A DNA stretch of 64,000 nucleotides, from contig NZ_JADIKE010000037.1 in NCBI RefSeq assembly GCF_016904955.1, positions 186,001-250,000 on the forward strand, written 5' to 3'. Below, piece by piece: positions 1 to 9,747 of the stretch. A program made the position numbers and the translations under genes. Position 1 is the stretch's first letter. Every line of letters begins with the position of its first letter. This DNA comes from Dyella flava. GTDB taxonomy: Bacteria > Pseudomonadota > Gammaproteobacteria > Xanthomonadales > Rhodanobacteraceae. The notes under the pieces were generated by a model. That model saw nothing but the letters and a program-made list of their open reading frames with translations. It searched no databases and was not told the DNA's origin.

Positions 1-1
1 C

Positions 2-1093
2 GCCTTCCAGATCCAGCAAGGTGGCCAGGTCGGTAGCTTGTGCGCCTTCGATCAGGAAGGAGATCACCGGCTCCTTGTCTGCGGCCTCGCCGAACAGGCG
101 CAGGCCGGGAATTTCGCGCAGGCGTTCGGTGGCGTAGGTGAGCAGTTCGTGCTCCCAGGCACGCAAGGCTTCGAAACCGATCGATTGCACGTAGTCGATT
201 GCCGCGCCGACGCCGGCGAAACCGGCGATGTTCGGCGTACCGGCTTCGAACTTGTGCGGCGGCTCGGCGAAGGTGGTGCCGTTAAAGCGCACTTCGCGAA
301 TCATCTCGCCACCGCCGAAGAACGGCGGCATGGATTGCAGATGTTCGCGCCTGGCCCACAGTGCACCGGTGCCGGTGGGCGCGAGCATCTTGTGGCCGGT
401 GATCGCATAGAAATCGCAACCCAACGCCTGCACATCCACCGGGCGATGCGGCATGGCCTGGGAGCCATCCACCACCAGCGGAATGCCACGGCGGCGGCAT
501 TCGCGGGCAATCTCGCGCACTGGATTGACCGTGCCCAGCACATTGGAGACGTGCGTGACGCAGGCCAGTTTCACTTCCGGCGTCAGCAGCTCGAAGTATT
601 TCTCCAGGATCAGTTCACCGCGTTCATCGATCGGCGCAGCCTTGACGGTGGCGCCGCTGCGTGCCGCGACGAGCTGCCACGGCACGATATTGGCGTGATG
701 CTCCATCACTGTCGTGACGATCGCATCGCCCGGCTGCAAGCGCGGCAGGGCGTAGCTATAGGCCACCAGATTCATTGACTGCGTAGTGCCCGTGGTCAGC
801 ACGACATCGTTGCGCGAGCCGGCATTGATGAAGGCGGCCAGCTTGTCGCGCGCGCTTTCGTAGGCGGCGGTTGCTTCCTCGCCCAGCTGATGCACGGCAC
901 GCGCCACGTTGGCGTTGTGCTCGCGGTAATGACGGTCCACCGCCTCGATCACCGGCAGCGGTTTCTGACTGGTGTTGGCGTTGTCGAAATACACCAGCGG
1001 CTTGCCGTGCACGGTGCGCGACAGCAGCGGAAAATCCGCGCGTACGCGCTGCACATCAAAGTCGAGGGAAGGATGGCTGGGCTTGGCGTTCAT
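2..1093 (-). CDS. sufS: SufS-type cysteine desulfurase (3' end outside window)
   Basis: PLP enzyme that takes sulfur from L-cysteine and passes it, as a persulfide, to Fe-S cluster assembly in the cytosol. The frame opens with ATG at 1093-1091 and runs off the left edge after 364 codons; family members are about 410 aa, so roughly the last 50 residues, with the persulfide-carrying Cys loop, are not visible. Visible landmarks are the N-terminal YFDNANTSQKP stretch, the TTGTTQSMN loop, MEHHANIVPW, and the PLP lysine in ITGHKML (Lys235). It is the last visible gene of the leftward suf operon, 26 bp after sufD. SufS is preferred over IscS because of this context. No SufE is seen; it would lie beyond the edge if present. 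Confidence 0.95.
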   Translation of the reverse strand, partial: MNAKPSHPSLDFDVQRVRADFPLLSRTVHGKPLVYFDNANTSQKPLPVIEAVDRHYREHNANVARAVHQLGEEATAAYESARDKLAAFINAGSRNDVVLTTGTTQSMNLVAYSYALPRLQPGDAIVTTVMEHHANIVPWQLVAARSGATVKAAPIDERGELILEKYFELLTPEVKLACVTHVSNVLGTVNPVREIARECRRRGIPLVVDGSQAMPHRPVDVQALGCDFYAITGHKMLAPTGTGALWARREHLQSMPPFFGGGEMIREVRFNGTTFAEPPHKFEAGTPNIAGFAGVGAAIDYVQSIGFEALRAWEHELLTYATERLREIPGLRLFGEAADKEPVISFLIEGAQATDLATLLDLEG

Positions 1094-1119
1094 AGTGACA
1101 AGAGCCTGTCTTTGGTCTC

Positions 1120-2433
1120 TTAGGGCAGATGCGCAAGCAGCGCTTCAGAGAAATGGTCGCGCAGGGTTTCGTTCGGCAGCGAGGCGAATACCGCGCGACA
1201 GAACGCCGTCGTGAGCAAGGCACGCGCTTCCGCTTGCGGCAATCCGCGCGAGCGCAGGTAGAACAAGGCACGCTCGTCGAGCTGGCCGATGGTGGCACCG
1301 TGCGCGGCCTTGACCTCATCGGCGTAGATTTCCAGTTCCGGCTTGGTGTCGATCTCGGCCAGCGCGGACAACAGCAGGTTCTTGTTGTTGAGGCTGGCAT
1401 CGGTGCCGTCGGCGCCTTCGGCCACCACGATCGCGCCACGGAATACGCCACGCGAACGCTCGTCGGCGACACCGCGCCAGATGGATTCCGAAGCGGTATT
1501 CAGGGCCTGATGGCGAATCGACAGCTGGGTATCGACATGCTGGCGACCGCGCAGCACGAACACGCCGCGCGTATCGAGGCGAGCCTCATCGCCGTGCAGT
1601 TCGGCGTGCAGATCGTGACGCACCAAGGCTCCGCCAAGCTCCAGTACATGCAGCGCTGCTTGCGACCTGGCGCCCAGGTGCAGGCTGCCATGACGAATCA
1701 GCGTGCTCTCTTCCGCCGCATTCTGGAGCAGCACGTGCTGCAAGCTGGCATCGTTCTGCAGCACGATATCGCTGACCAGCGTGCCCAGATGCTTGTGCGG
1801 CGTGTTGTAGAGATGATGTTCGACCAGGCCGAGCTTGGCGCCCTCACCCACTTCGATCACATTGCGCACATGCCAGGCGAGATCGCCCTGCGCCGGCGCA
1901 CCGACAAAACAGATCTGCACGGGCTTGTTGATGCGCGCACCGGCCGCCACCCGCAGCACCACGCCATCGCCGGCCAGGGCCGCGTTGAGCCGGGCGAAGG
2001 CGTCGCCGGCCTCACGGTAATGGCGGCTGAGCGCGAAGCGCAGCGGTTCGGGATCCTGTTCAAGCACTTGCGAGAGCGGTTGCAGGCTGAGGCCGGCAGG
2101 AAGCGCTTCGAGCCGTGAAAGGTCTGCACGGAACACGCCGTTGACGAACACCAGCCGCGGTCCTTCCACACCGGGAAGGATCAGGGTGTGAGGATCGATA
2201 CTGTGTGCCGTCGCCGCGGGATCACCCAAGGCAAAACGTCGCTGACCCAGCGCGCGCAGCGCGGTGTACTTCCACGCTTCCGCGCGCGTGTCCGGCAAGC
2301 CGCCAGCCACGAACGCCTCCAGATTCTCACGCCGCGCAGTATCCAGCCAGGCGCGCCCGCTGCCGGGCAGACGCAAGTTGGCGGCGTCGCGCAGTCCGTC
2401 GATAAAGGGCAACGGGACCGGGGACTGGCTCAT
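1120..2433 (-). CDS. sufD: Fe-S cluster assembly protein SufD
   Basis: Scaffold subunit of the SufBCD complex, which builds Fe-S clusters in the cytosol. The protein is 437 aa, normal for SufD, and the C-terminal half shows the SufB/D-type beta-helix core with motifs such as LGLVEHHLYNT and SLNNKNLLLSALAEIDTKPE, ending in a helical RSRGLPQAEARALL segment typical of the family. Its ATG (2433-2431) overlaps the TGA of sufC by 4 bp (ATGA), so the two are translationally coupled. SufD is needed with SufC for iron acquisition in the E. coli system; that role is taken from the family. Confidence 0.95.
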   Translation of the reverse strand: MSQSPVPLPFIDGLRDAANLRLPGSGRAWLDTARRENLEAFVAGGLPDTRAEAWKYTALRALGQRRFALGDPAATAHSIDPHTLILPGVEGPRLVFVNGVFRADLSRLEALPAGLSLQPLSQVLEQDPEPLRFALSRHYREAGDAFARLNAALAGDGVVLRVAAGARINKPVQICFVGAPAQGDLAWHVRNVIEVGEGAKLGLVEHHLYNTPHKHLGTLVSDIVLQNDASLQHVLLQNAAEESTLIRHGSLHLGARSQAALHVLELGGALVRHDLHAELHGDEARLDTRGVFVLRGRQHVDTQLSIRHQALNTASESIWRGVADERSRGVFRGAIVVAEGADGTDASLNNKNLLLSALAEIDTKPELEIYADEVKAAHGATIGQLDERALFYLRSRGLPQAEARALLTTAFCRAVFASLPNETLRDHFSEALLAHLP

Positions 2434-3194
2434 GTACGCTCCTCAGCCGGATCGCGCTCGGCGACCCACGCATAGCCTTGTTCTTCCAGCTTCAGCGCCA
2501 GGGTCTTGTCACCGCTTTCGACAATGCGGCCGTCAGCCAGCACATGCACGAAATCCGGCTCGATGTAGTCGAGCAGGCGCTGATAGTGGGTGATGACCAG
2601 GAAGGCGCGATCGGGCGAACGCAGCGCGTTCACGCCTTGCGCCACCTGCTTGAGCGCATCGATGTCGAGGCCCGAGTCGGTTTCGTCGAGCATCGCCAGC
2701 TTCGGCTCCAGCACGGCCATCTGGAAAATCTCGTTGCGCTTCTTCTCGCCACCGGAGAAACCTTCGTTGACGGCGCGATGCAGCAGTTCGTCGGAGATCT
2801 GCATGATCTTCAGCTTTTCGCGCACCAGCTTGAGGAACTGCATGGAATCCAGTTCCGACTCACCACGCTGCTTGCGCTGCGCATTGAGCGCGGCACGCAG
2901 GAAGTAGGTGTTGTTCACGCCGGGAATTTCCACCGGATACTGGAAGGCCAGGAACACGCCGGCGGCGGCGCGTTCTTCCGGCTCCAGCGCCAGCAGGTCG
3001 CGGCCTTCGAAGATCACCGAGCCCGCGGTGACTTCGTAACCGTCGCGCCCGGACAGCACATTGCCCAGCGTCGATTTGCCGGCGCCGTTCGGCCCCATGA
3101 TGGCGTGCACCTCACCCGGATTTACCGTGAGGTTGAGGCCCTTGAGGATGTCCTTGCCCTCGACGCGGGCGTGCAGGTTTTCGATCTTCAGCAT
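2430..3194 (-). CDS. sufC: Fe-S cluster assembly ATPase SufC
   Basis: ABC-type ATPase of the SufBCD scaffold; it is cytosolic and not a transporter. At 254 aa it has Walker A GPNGAGKST at residues 34-42, a Q-loop FQYP near 84-87, the signature FSGGEKKRNE at 146-155, Walker B LAMLDE at 166-171 followed by the SufC-typical TDSGLD, and the switch His in VITHYQRLL. It lies 15 bp after a small LprI/DUF1311-type gene rather than directly after sufB, an unusual arrangement, and overlaps sufD by 4 bp. Confidence 0.97.
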   Translation of the reverse strand: MLKIENLHARVEGKDILKGLNLTVNPGEVHAIMGPNGAGKSTLGNVLSGRDGYEVTAGSVIFEGRDLLALEPEERAAAGVFLAFQYPVEIPGVNNTYFLRAALNAQRKQRGESELDSMQFLKLVREKLKIMQISDELLHRAVNEGFSGGEKKRNEIFQMAVLEPKLAMLDETDSGLDIDALKQVAQGVNALRSPDRAFLVITHYQRLLDYIEPDFVHVLADGRIVESGDKTLALKLEEQGYAWVAERDPAEERT

Positions 3195-3209
3195 GGGTAG
3201 TCAGTCACA

Positions 3210-3698
3210 TCAAGGTTGATGGGGTACGACGGCGGGATGAGCCACCAGGTCTGCGCAGGGTGCGTTGTCGCGCTCGCCATAGGCATCGCCGCGCAGGTAT
3301 TCACACAAGCGGGCCACTCGCTCGAATTCCAGGCCGGCCTGATAAAGATTGTGTGCCGTGGGATAGGCGGTACCGGCGGTGCCTGCGGCCTTATCCTGAT
3401 CGGCGATGGCAAAACGTGCGGCGATATCCGCATCACGATAGGTCAGCCAGTTGCGCTGCGCCTGGCGCAGTTTCGCGCTCATGGACGGATAGGCGGCCCA
3501 CTTCTTGAGCACGGCCTGGTAAGTCGCGTTGAGCTGGCGATCGGCATCGCCAAGCGCCTGGGCCGAACAGGCGTCCATCTGCATCTGCGTGTTGGCGTTG
3601 GCGCAGTAGTGATCGACGATTTGTTGGTTGGACAGGGGCTGCTCTGCGTGTGCTGATCCGATGACACCGAGAAGCAGCACGGCAAGGCCCATCTTCAC
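3210..3698 (-). CDS. Secreted LprI/DUF1311-like protein inserted in the suf operon
   Basis: Small exported protein of 162 aa. The best start is GTG at 3698 (MKMGLAVLLLGVIGSAHA signal peptide, cleavage after AHA); GTG 3704 and ATG 3692 are alternatives. The open frame extends further upstream only by reading through a genomic palindromic repeat. The mature part has the DUF1311/LprI pattern: HYCANANTQMQMDAC, then ADRQLNATYQAVLKK and QRNWLTYRDADIAARF, with four Cys residues. LprI-type proteins are periplasmic lysozyme inhibitors in some species; the function here is not shown. It sits between sufB and sufC on the same strand, flanked upstream by an inverted pair of repeats, so it seems to have been inserted into an otherwise standard operon. 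Confidence 0.8.
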   Translation of the reverse strand: MKMGLAVLLLGVIGSAHAEQPLSNQQIVDHYCANANTQMQMDACSAQALGDADRQLNATYQAVLKKWAAYPSMSAKLRQAQRNWLTYRDADIAARFAIADQDKAAGTAGTAYPTAHNLYQAGLEFERVARLCEYLRGDAYGERDNAPCADLVAHPAVVPHQP

Positions 3699-3707
3699 GC
3701 ACACACG

Positions 3708-3745
3708 CCCCCTCTCCCCTCCGGGGAGAGAGCTGGGGTGAGGGG
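3708..3745. repeat. Palindromic intergenic repeat (REP-like), first of a pair
   Basis: Core CCCTCTCCCCTCCGGGGAG, ending in GGGGTGAGGGG. The same core recurs near 3831, 6426, 6521, 34787, 35008 and 47974 and in decayed form elsewhere. This copy and the one at 3831-3867 are in opposite orientation and frame an 85-bp spacer between sufB and the LprI-like gene. It also supplies the purine-rich stretch in front of that gene's start. Confidence 0.8.
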
Positions 3746-3830
3746 TCGGGCTTGCCGTAACGGTGGTAATCATGGCGGATCGTGTTTGCTTTGCTTTTTG
3801 GGCGAAATAAGGGAGTTTCTCGCGAGGTTG

Positions 3831-3867
3831 GCCCCTCACCCCGACCCTCTCCCCGAAGGGGAGAGGG
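3831..3867. repeat. Palindromic intergenic repeat (REP-like), second of a pair
   Basis: Inverse-orientation copy (GCCCCTCACCCC ... GGGGAGAGGG) of the repeat at 3708-3745, located 12 bp downstream of the sufB stop. Inverted pairs of such units are the usual form of bacterial REP/BIME elements. Confidence 0.8.
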
Positions 3868-3879
3868 AGAAGTACCTGG

Positions 3880-5354
<1,475 letters not shown>

Positions 5355-5358
<4 letters not shown>

Positions 5359-5816
5359 GGTGCGGTCCTGCTTTTCAAATCGGTATGCGCCACGCCAGCA
5401 GCTGGCGTGCGCACGTTGGGGTGCAGCATGTCGGCCAGGCTCATCGAGCGCAGTGCGTTATCCAGTACGTTGTTGATGTGTTGCCAGCTGCCGCGTACGC
5501 CGCATTGCGATATGCGATCGCAATGGCCATCGCTCAAGCTGCATTCGGTCATCCCCAGGGGCCCTTCCATCGCTTCCACGATCTCGGCGACGCTGATTGC
5601 GTCGGCCGGGCGCGCCAGGCGGTAACCGCCGTTGACGCCGCGGAAGGACTCCACCAGTCCGGCATGTCCCAGCAACTTCAGCAGCTTGCTGACGGTGGGC
5701 AATTCCAGATGGGTTTCTTCGGCAATTTGCGCTGTGCTGAGGACGTCGTCAGGGTGCGCGGCGATGCAGGTCATCACCACGGTGGCGTAATCCGTCAGTC
5801 GGCTGACACGGAACAT
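5355..5816 (-). CDS. Rrf2-family SUF regulator (IscR/SufR-like)
   Basis: Transcription factor of 153 aa leading the suf operon. The N-terminal winged helix ([16 protein letters not shown]; recognition helix near [17 protein letters not shown]) and wing [13 protein letters not shown] are typical of Rrf2 proteins. Cys92, Cys99 and Cys105 match the three Cys ligands of the IscR [2Fe-2S] cluster, so it probably senses Fe-S status and controls its own operon. The C-terminal 30 residues are family-variable. A promoter and a dyad overlapping its -10 box lie just upstream. It is closer to the SUF-system regulator subfamily than to E. coli IscR by context (followed by sufB, not iscS). Confidence 0.92.
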
Positions 5817-5833
5817 GGGGAAGGCACCGCGTT

Positions 5834-5858
5834 AATCCAGACCGAAATGGTACAGATT
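5834..5858. promoter_or_regulatory. Candidate Rrf2/IscR-type operator
   Basis: A 25-bp imperfect dyad, AATC-N3-ACC-N5-GGT-N3-GATT, overlaps the -10 box of the suf promoter. Position and 25-bp length suit an Rrf2 dimer and autorepression. Binding is inferred, not shown. Confidence 0.4.
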
Positions 5859-5875
5859 AAGTCGGTCGGGGTCAA
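5847..5875 (-). promoter_or_regulatory. Candidate sigma-70 promoter of the suf operon
   Basis: On the minus strand TTGACC (5875-5870) and TACCAT (5852-5847) are separated by exactly 17 bp, about 30 bp upstream of the regulator ATG. The fit is good at -35 and moderate at -10. Confidence 0.55.
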
Positions 5876-5885
5876 CGCGGCGTAG

Positions 5886-6410
<525 letters not shown>

Positions 6411-6425
6411 TGCCCACGATTTTCT

Positions 6426-6462
6426 CCCTCTCCCCTCCGGGGAGAGGGCCGGGGTGAGGGGC
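6426..6462. repeat. REP-like palindromic repeat between glnK and amtB (1)
   Basis: Copy of the CCCTCTCCCC...GGTGAGGGG element, starting 15 bp after the glnK stop. It forms an inverted pair with 6521-6557. Confidence 0.8.
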
Positions 6463-6520
6463 CAGCCTTGCGCTGACTCTCATTCGAAGTCTGCTTTGAA
6501 TAACCCTTCTCGCGAGAGTG

Positions 6521-6557
6521 GCCCCTCACCCCAACCCTCTCCCCGGAGGGGAGAGGG
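6521..6557. repeat. REP-like palindromic repeat between glnK and amtB (2)
   Basis: Inverse copy ending in GGGGAGAGGG, 17 bp before the amtB ATG. The spacer between this pair shares TCTCGCGAG next to the repeat with the suf-operon pair, so whole pairs may have spread as units. Confidence 0.8.
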
Positions 6558-6573
6558 AGCACGTCCTGGCAAG

Positions 6574-7884
6574 ATGATGCTGCTGGTCCTGCTTGCGCTC
6601 TTCGCCCCCTCAGTTTTCGCACAAGCAACACCAGTCCCAACCCTCAACAGCGGCGACACCGCCTGGATGATCGTCGCGAGCGCGTTCGTGCTGATGATGA
6701 CGATTCCCGGCGTCGCGCTGTTCTACGGCGGCATGGTGCGGGCAAAGAACCTGCTTTCGGTGATGATGCAGTGCCTGGCGATTACCTCGCTGGTGACGGT
6801 GTTGTGGATGATCTACGGCTACTCCATGGCGTTCAGCACGGATGGCATGCATGCCGGCGTCACCAACTGGCATTCGTTTATCGGCGCATTCGATCGCGTG
6901 ATGCTGGCGGGGCTGACACCGGCCTCGCTGTATCAGACGGTGCCGGAAAGCGTGTATGTGATGTTCCAGCTTACTTTCGCCATCATCACGCCAGCCTTGA
7001 TCATCGGTGCGTTTGCCGAGCGCATGAAGTTCAGCGCGATGCTGGTGTTTTCCGGCCTGTGGCTCACCTTTGTCTATCTGCCGATTGCGCACATGGTATG
7101 GAGTGGCCCGGGCTCGCTGCTGGGTGATCTGGGCGTGCTTGATTTCGCGGGCGGTACGGTAGTGCATATCAACGCAGGCATTGCCGGCCTGGTCGCGTGC
7201 CTGGTGCTGGGCAAACGCCGTGGTTATCCACACACGCACATGCCACCGCACAACCTGGGCTACACGGTGATCGGCGCGAGCATGCTGTGGCTGGGCTGGT
7301 TTGGTTTCAATGCAGGATCGGCCGTGGCGGCGAACGGCAACGCCGGCATGGCGATGCTGGTGACGCAGATTGCCACCGCGGCAGCAGCGATTGGCTGGGT
7401 GACGGTGGAGTGGATCGTGCACAAGCGTGCAAGCGTGCTGGGCATGGCTTCGGGCGCGGTGGCCGGATTGGTGGCCATAACGCCGGCCGCGGGAACGGCG
7501 GGTCCGGGCGGCGCCCTGATTCTCGGCTTCGTTGCCGGTGCGGTGTGCTTCTTCACTGCCACCCGCCTGAAGCACAAACTGGGTTATGACGACACGCTGG
7601 ATGTGTTCGGCGTGCACGCCATCGCCGGCATCATCGGCGCACTGCTCACCGGCGTGTTCGCCGCGCCCAAGCTGGGCGGATTCGACAGCGCCGTGACCTC
7701 GCCACTGGCGCAGCTGTGGATTCAGTGCAAGGGCGTGGGTTTCACGATTGCGTGGAGCGGCGTGCTGAGCTGGGTGATTCTGAAGCTGGTGGATCTGACC
7801 ATCGGGTTGCGTGTTAGCGCCGAGCAGGAGCAAGTCGGCCTGGATATCGCCGAACATGAGGAACGGGCGTACAACCTGTCTTGA
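6574..7884 (+). CDS. amtB: Ammonium transporter AmtB
   Basis: Inner-membrane trimeric ammonium channel. From ATG 6574 the protein is 436 aa with a signal peptide (MMLLVLLALFAPSVFA) as in E. coli AmtB, then about 11 hydrophobic segments. Family landmarks are WMIVASAFVLMMTIPGVALF, the Asp/His region DFAGGTVVHINAGIAGL, and the second pore His in FGVHAIAGIIGALLTGVF. A longer reading frame exists upstream, but it only translates the two palindromic repeats and is unlikely to be protein. Co-transcription with glnK is the rule for this pair; GlnK plugs the channel when nitrogen is ample. Confidence 0.95.
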   Translation: MMLLVLLALFAPSVFAQATPVPTLNSGDTAWMIVASAFVLMMTIPGVALFYGGMVRAKNLLSVMMQCLAITSLVTVLWMIYGYSMAFSTDGMHAGVTNWHSFIGAFDRVMLAGLTPASLYQTVPESVYVMFQLTFAIITPALIIGAFAERMKFSAMLVFSGLWLTFVYLPIAHMVWSGPGSLLGDLGVLDFAGGTVVHINAGIAGLVACLVLGKRRGYPHTHMPPHNLGYTVIGASMLWLGWFGFNAGSAVAANGNAGMAMLVTQIATAAAAIGWVTVEWIVHKRASVLGMASGAVAGLVAITPAAGTAGPGGALILGFVAGAVCFFTATRLKHKLGYDDTLDVFGVHAIAGIIGALLTGVFAAPKLGGFDSAVTSPLAQLWIQCKGVGFTIAWSGVLSWVILKLVDLTIGLRVSAEQEQVGLDIAEHEERAYNLS

Positions 7885-7896
7885 TGGTTCGCAGCT

Positions 7897-7922
7897 GTCG
7901 TCCCGGCTTTCGCCGGGATGAC
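7897..7922. repeat. Short hairpin repeat after amtB
   Basis: GTCGTCCCGGC-TTTC-GCCGGGATGAC forms an 11-bp stem with a G-T pair, 13 bp after the amtB stop. It may stop transcription but has no T-run; similar GTC(A/G)TCCCG palindromes recur near 46900 and 50730. Confidence 0.5.
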
Positions 7923-7993
7923 GGCAAGGCTGGAGTTGGGTGAACGGCCCCCACAGGCACTAAGCTATTCGAGTGTCCGCTTCGAACCCCCTC

Positions 7994-9007
7994 ATGCAAA
8001 GCCTCAACGACCGCGCTGCCGCTCGCCTCGCCTGGACGCGAGCCAGCCTTGGCAACGATTCGCTCATCCTGGAACCGGCCTCGGCCGACGCGAGTTTTCG
8101 CAGCTACTGGCGCACGCATCACGACGGCCGCAGTTGGATCGTGATGGATTCACCACCCGCGCAAGAAGATCCGCGCCCGTGGCTGAAGATCGGTGAACAA
8201 CTCGCCGCCGCGGGCCTGCATGTGCCGGCGGTGTACGACAAGGATCTCGAACAGGGTTTTCTGCTGATCGAGGACCTGGGTTCGCGTTTGTATCTGCCGG
8301 CGTTGAATGAAAGCTCGGCCGATGCGCTGTATGGCGACGCGATGGACGCCCTGCTGCGCATGCAGCGCAGCATGGATTACCGCGAGCTGCCACCCTTCGA
8401 CCGCGATGTATTGGTCCGTGGCCTGGAGATCATGCCCGAGTGGTTCCTCGGCCGGCATCTCGGCCACGCGCCGGACTGCGGTGAGTGGGATGTGCTGGAG
8501 GCAGCGTTCGGCCTGATCGTGCGCAATGCGCTGGAACAGCCGCGCTGTTTCGTGCATCGCGATTTTCACAGTCGCAACCTGCTGATCACCGATCACAACA
8601 ATCCAGGCATCATCGATTTTCAGGGCGCCCTCGCCGGCCCCATCACCTACGATCTCGCTTCGTTATTGCGCGATGGCTATATCGCCTGGCCGCGCACGCG
8701 CGTCGAGGCATGGGTGGAGCAGTACCGGGGCAAACTCATCGATGCACGACTGATTGATGCCGGCGTCGATCAGCAGCAGTTTTTGCGCTGGTTCGATCTG
8801 ACCGGCCTGCATCGTCACATCCGGGTACTCGGGCAGTTTTACCGTCTCTGGTATCGCGATGGAAAACCCGGCTATCTGGCCGATGTGCCGCGGGTTTATC
8901 ACTACGTAGTGTCTGTCGCGCGCAGCTATCCAGAGCTGTCGGCCCTGGCCGACTTGATCGAAGCTCATGCGCAAGACCGCGATTTGACCAAGGTGGCGGG
9001 CGCATGA
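7994..9007 (+). CDS. amgK: N-acetylmuramate/N-acetylglucosamine kinase AmgK
   Basis: Cytosolic sugar kinase that phosphorylates recovered MurNAc (and GlcNAc) at C1, the first step of the recycling route that bypasses de novo UDP-MurNAc synthesis. It has an aminoglycoside-phosphotransferase fold: N-lobe WIVMDSPP and LLIEDLGSRLY, catalytic loop VHRDFHSRNLL, metal-binding IIDFQGALAGPITYDLASLL. About 337 aa from ATG 7994; GTG 7973 is an in-frame alternative. It overlaps murU by 4 bp (ATGA), the standard amgK-murU pair of Pseudomonas and Xanthomonas relatives. Confidence 0.9.
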   Translation: MQSLNDRAAARLAWTRASLGNDSLILEPASADASFRSYWRTHHDGRSWIVMDSPPAQEDPRPWLKIGEQLAAAGLHVPAVYDKDLEQGFLLIEDLGSRLYLPALNESSADALYGDAMDALLRMQRSMDYRELPPFDRDVLVRGLEIMPEWFLGRHLGHAPDCGEWDVLEAAFGLIVRNALEQPRCFVHRDFHSRNLLITDHNNPGIIDFQGALAGPITYDLASLLRDGYIAWPRTRVEAWVEQYRGKLIDARLIDAGVDQQQFLRWFDLTGLHRHIRVLGQFYRLWYRDGKPGYLADVPRVYHYVVSVARSYPELSALADLIEAHAQDRDLTKVAGA

Positions 9008-9696
9008 GGCACGCTTTGATCTTTGCGGCGGGATTAGGTGAGCGCATGCGCCCGCTTACCGATCACACGCCGAAACCCTTGCTGACCGTTCAAGGCAAAC
9101 CGCTGATCGCGTGGCATCTGGAAAAGCTGGCCGCGATCGGCGTGCATTATGTGGTGATCAACACCTCGCACCTGGCCGAGCAGTTTCCGGAAGCACTCGG
9201 CGATGGTTCGCGCTGGGGCCTGCGCATTCGTTACGCCTACGAAGGCCCTACGCCGCTGGAAACCGGCGGCGGCATGCTCAATGCCCTGCCCCTGCTTGGT
9301 CCGGAACCGTTTATCGTCGTCAGCGGCGATGTGTGGACCGATGCGGATTTCGGTGCCTTGCCGAAAGAGCCCGTCGGCGTCGCGCATCTGCTGCTGGTGG
9401 ACAATCAGCCGCACCATCCGCACGGCGATTTCGCGCTGGACGACCGGGGCTTTTTGCGTAATGAAGGCGCAGCGAGGCTGACCTACAGCGGCATCGGCGT
9501 CTATCGCCGGGAATTTCTACATGGATGGCAGTCGCTGATCGAACCCGACCAGGATGCGCACGACAAACCACCGCGCTTCAAAATCAGACCGCTACTGGAA
9601 ACTGCGATTGCGCAAAGCGCTGTGACCGGCAGCCATCACCACGGTACATGGACCGACGTCGGCACACCCGAGCGACTGGCTTCGCTCAATCGGTGA
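9004..9696 (+). CDS. murU: N-acetylmuramate alpha-1-phosphate uridylyltransferase MurU
   Basis: Converts MurNAc-1-phosphate and UTP to UDP-MurNAc in the cytosol, feeding recycled wall sugar into peptidoglycan precursors. The 230-aa protein has the nucleotidyltransferase signature FAAGLGERMRPLTDHTPKPL at its N-terminus, the uridine-site segment PLETGGGMLNALPLLG, metal-binding VVSGDVWTD, and the C-terminal TWTDVGTPERL. Start overlaps the amgK stop by 4 bp. Without amgK beside it, it could be taken for a generic sugar-phosphate nucleotidyltransferase; the pair makes MurU very likely. Confidence 0.92.
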   Translation: MRHALIFAAGLGERMRPLTDHTPKPLLTVQGKPLIAWHLEKLAAIGVHYVVINTSHLAEQFPEALGDGSRWGLRIRYAYEGPTPLETGGGMLNALPLLGPEPFIVVSGDVWTDADFGALPKEPVGVAHLLLVDNQPHHPHGDFALDDRGFLRNEGAARLTYSGIGVYRREFLHGWQSLIEPDQDAHDKPPRFKIRPLLETAIAQSAVTGSHHHGTWTDVGTPERLASLNR

Positions 9697-9712
9697 CAAC
9701 GGCGCATGCCGA

Positions 9713-9743
9713 GGCTTGTCCCGAACTTCATACGGGATAAGCC
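9713..9743. terminator. Hairpin between convergent murU and motB
   Basis: GGCTTGTCCCG and CGGGATAAGCC form an 11-bp stem (one G-T pair) with a 9-nt loop, placed between the two convergent stops. Likely bidirectional terminator, though T-runs are weak. Confidence 0.55.
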
Positions 9744-9747
9744 AGTA

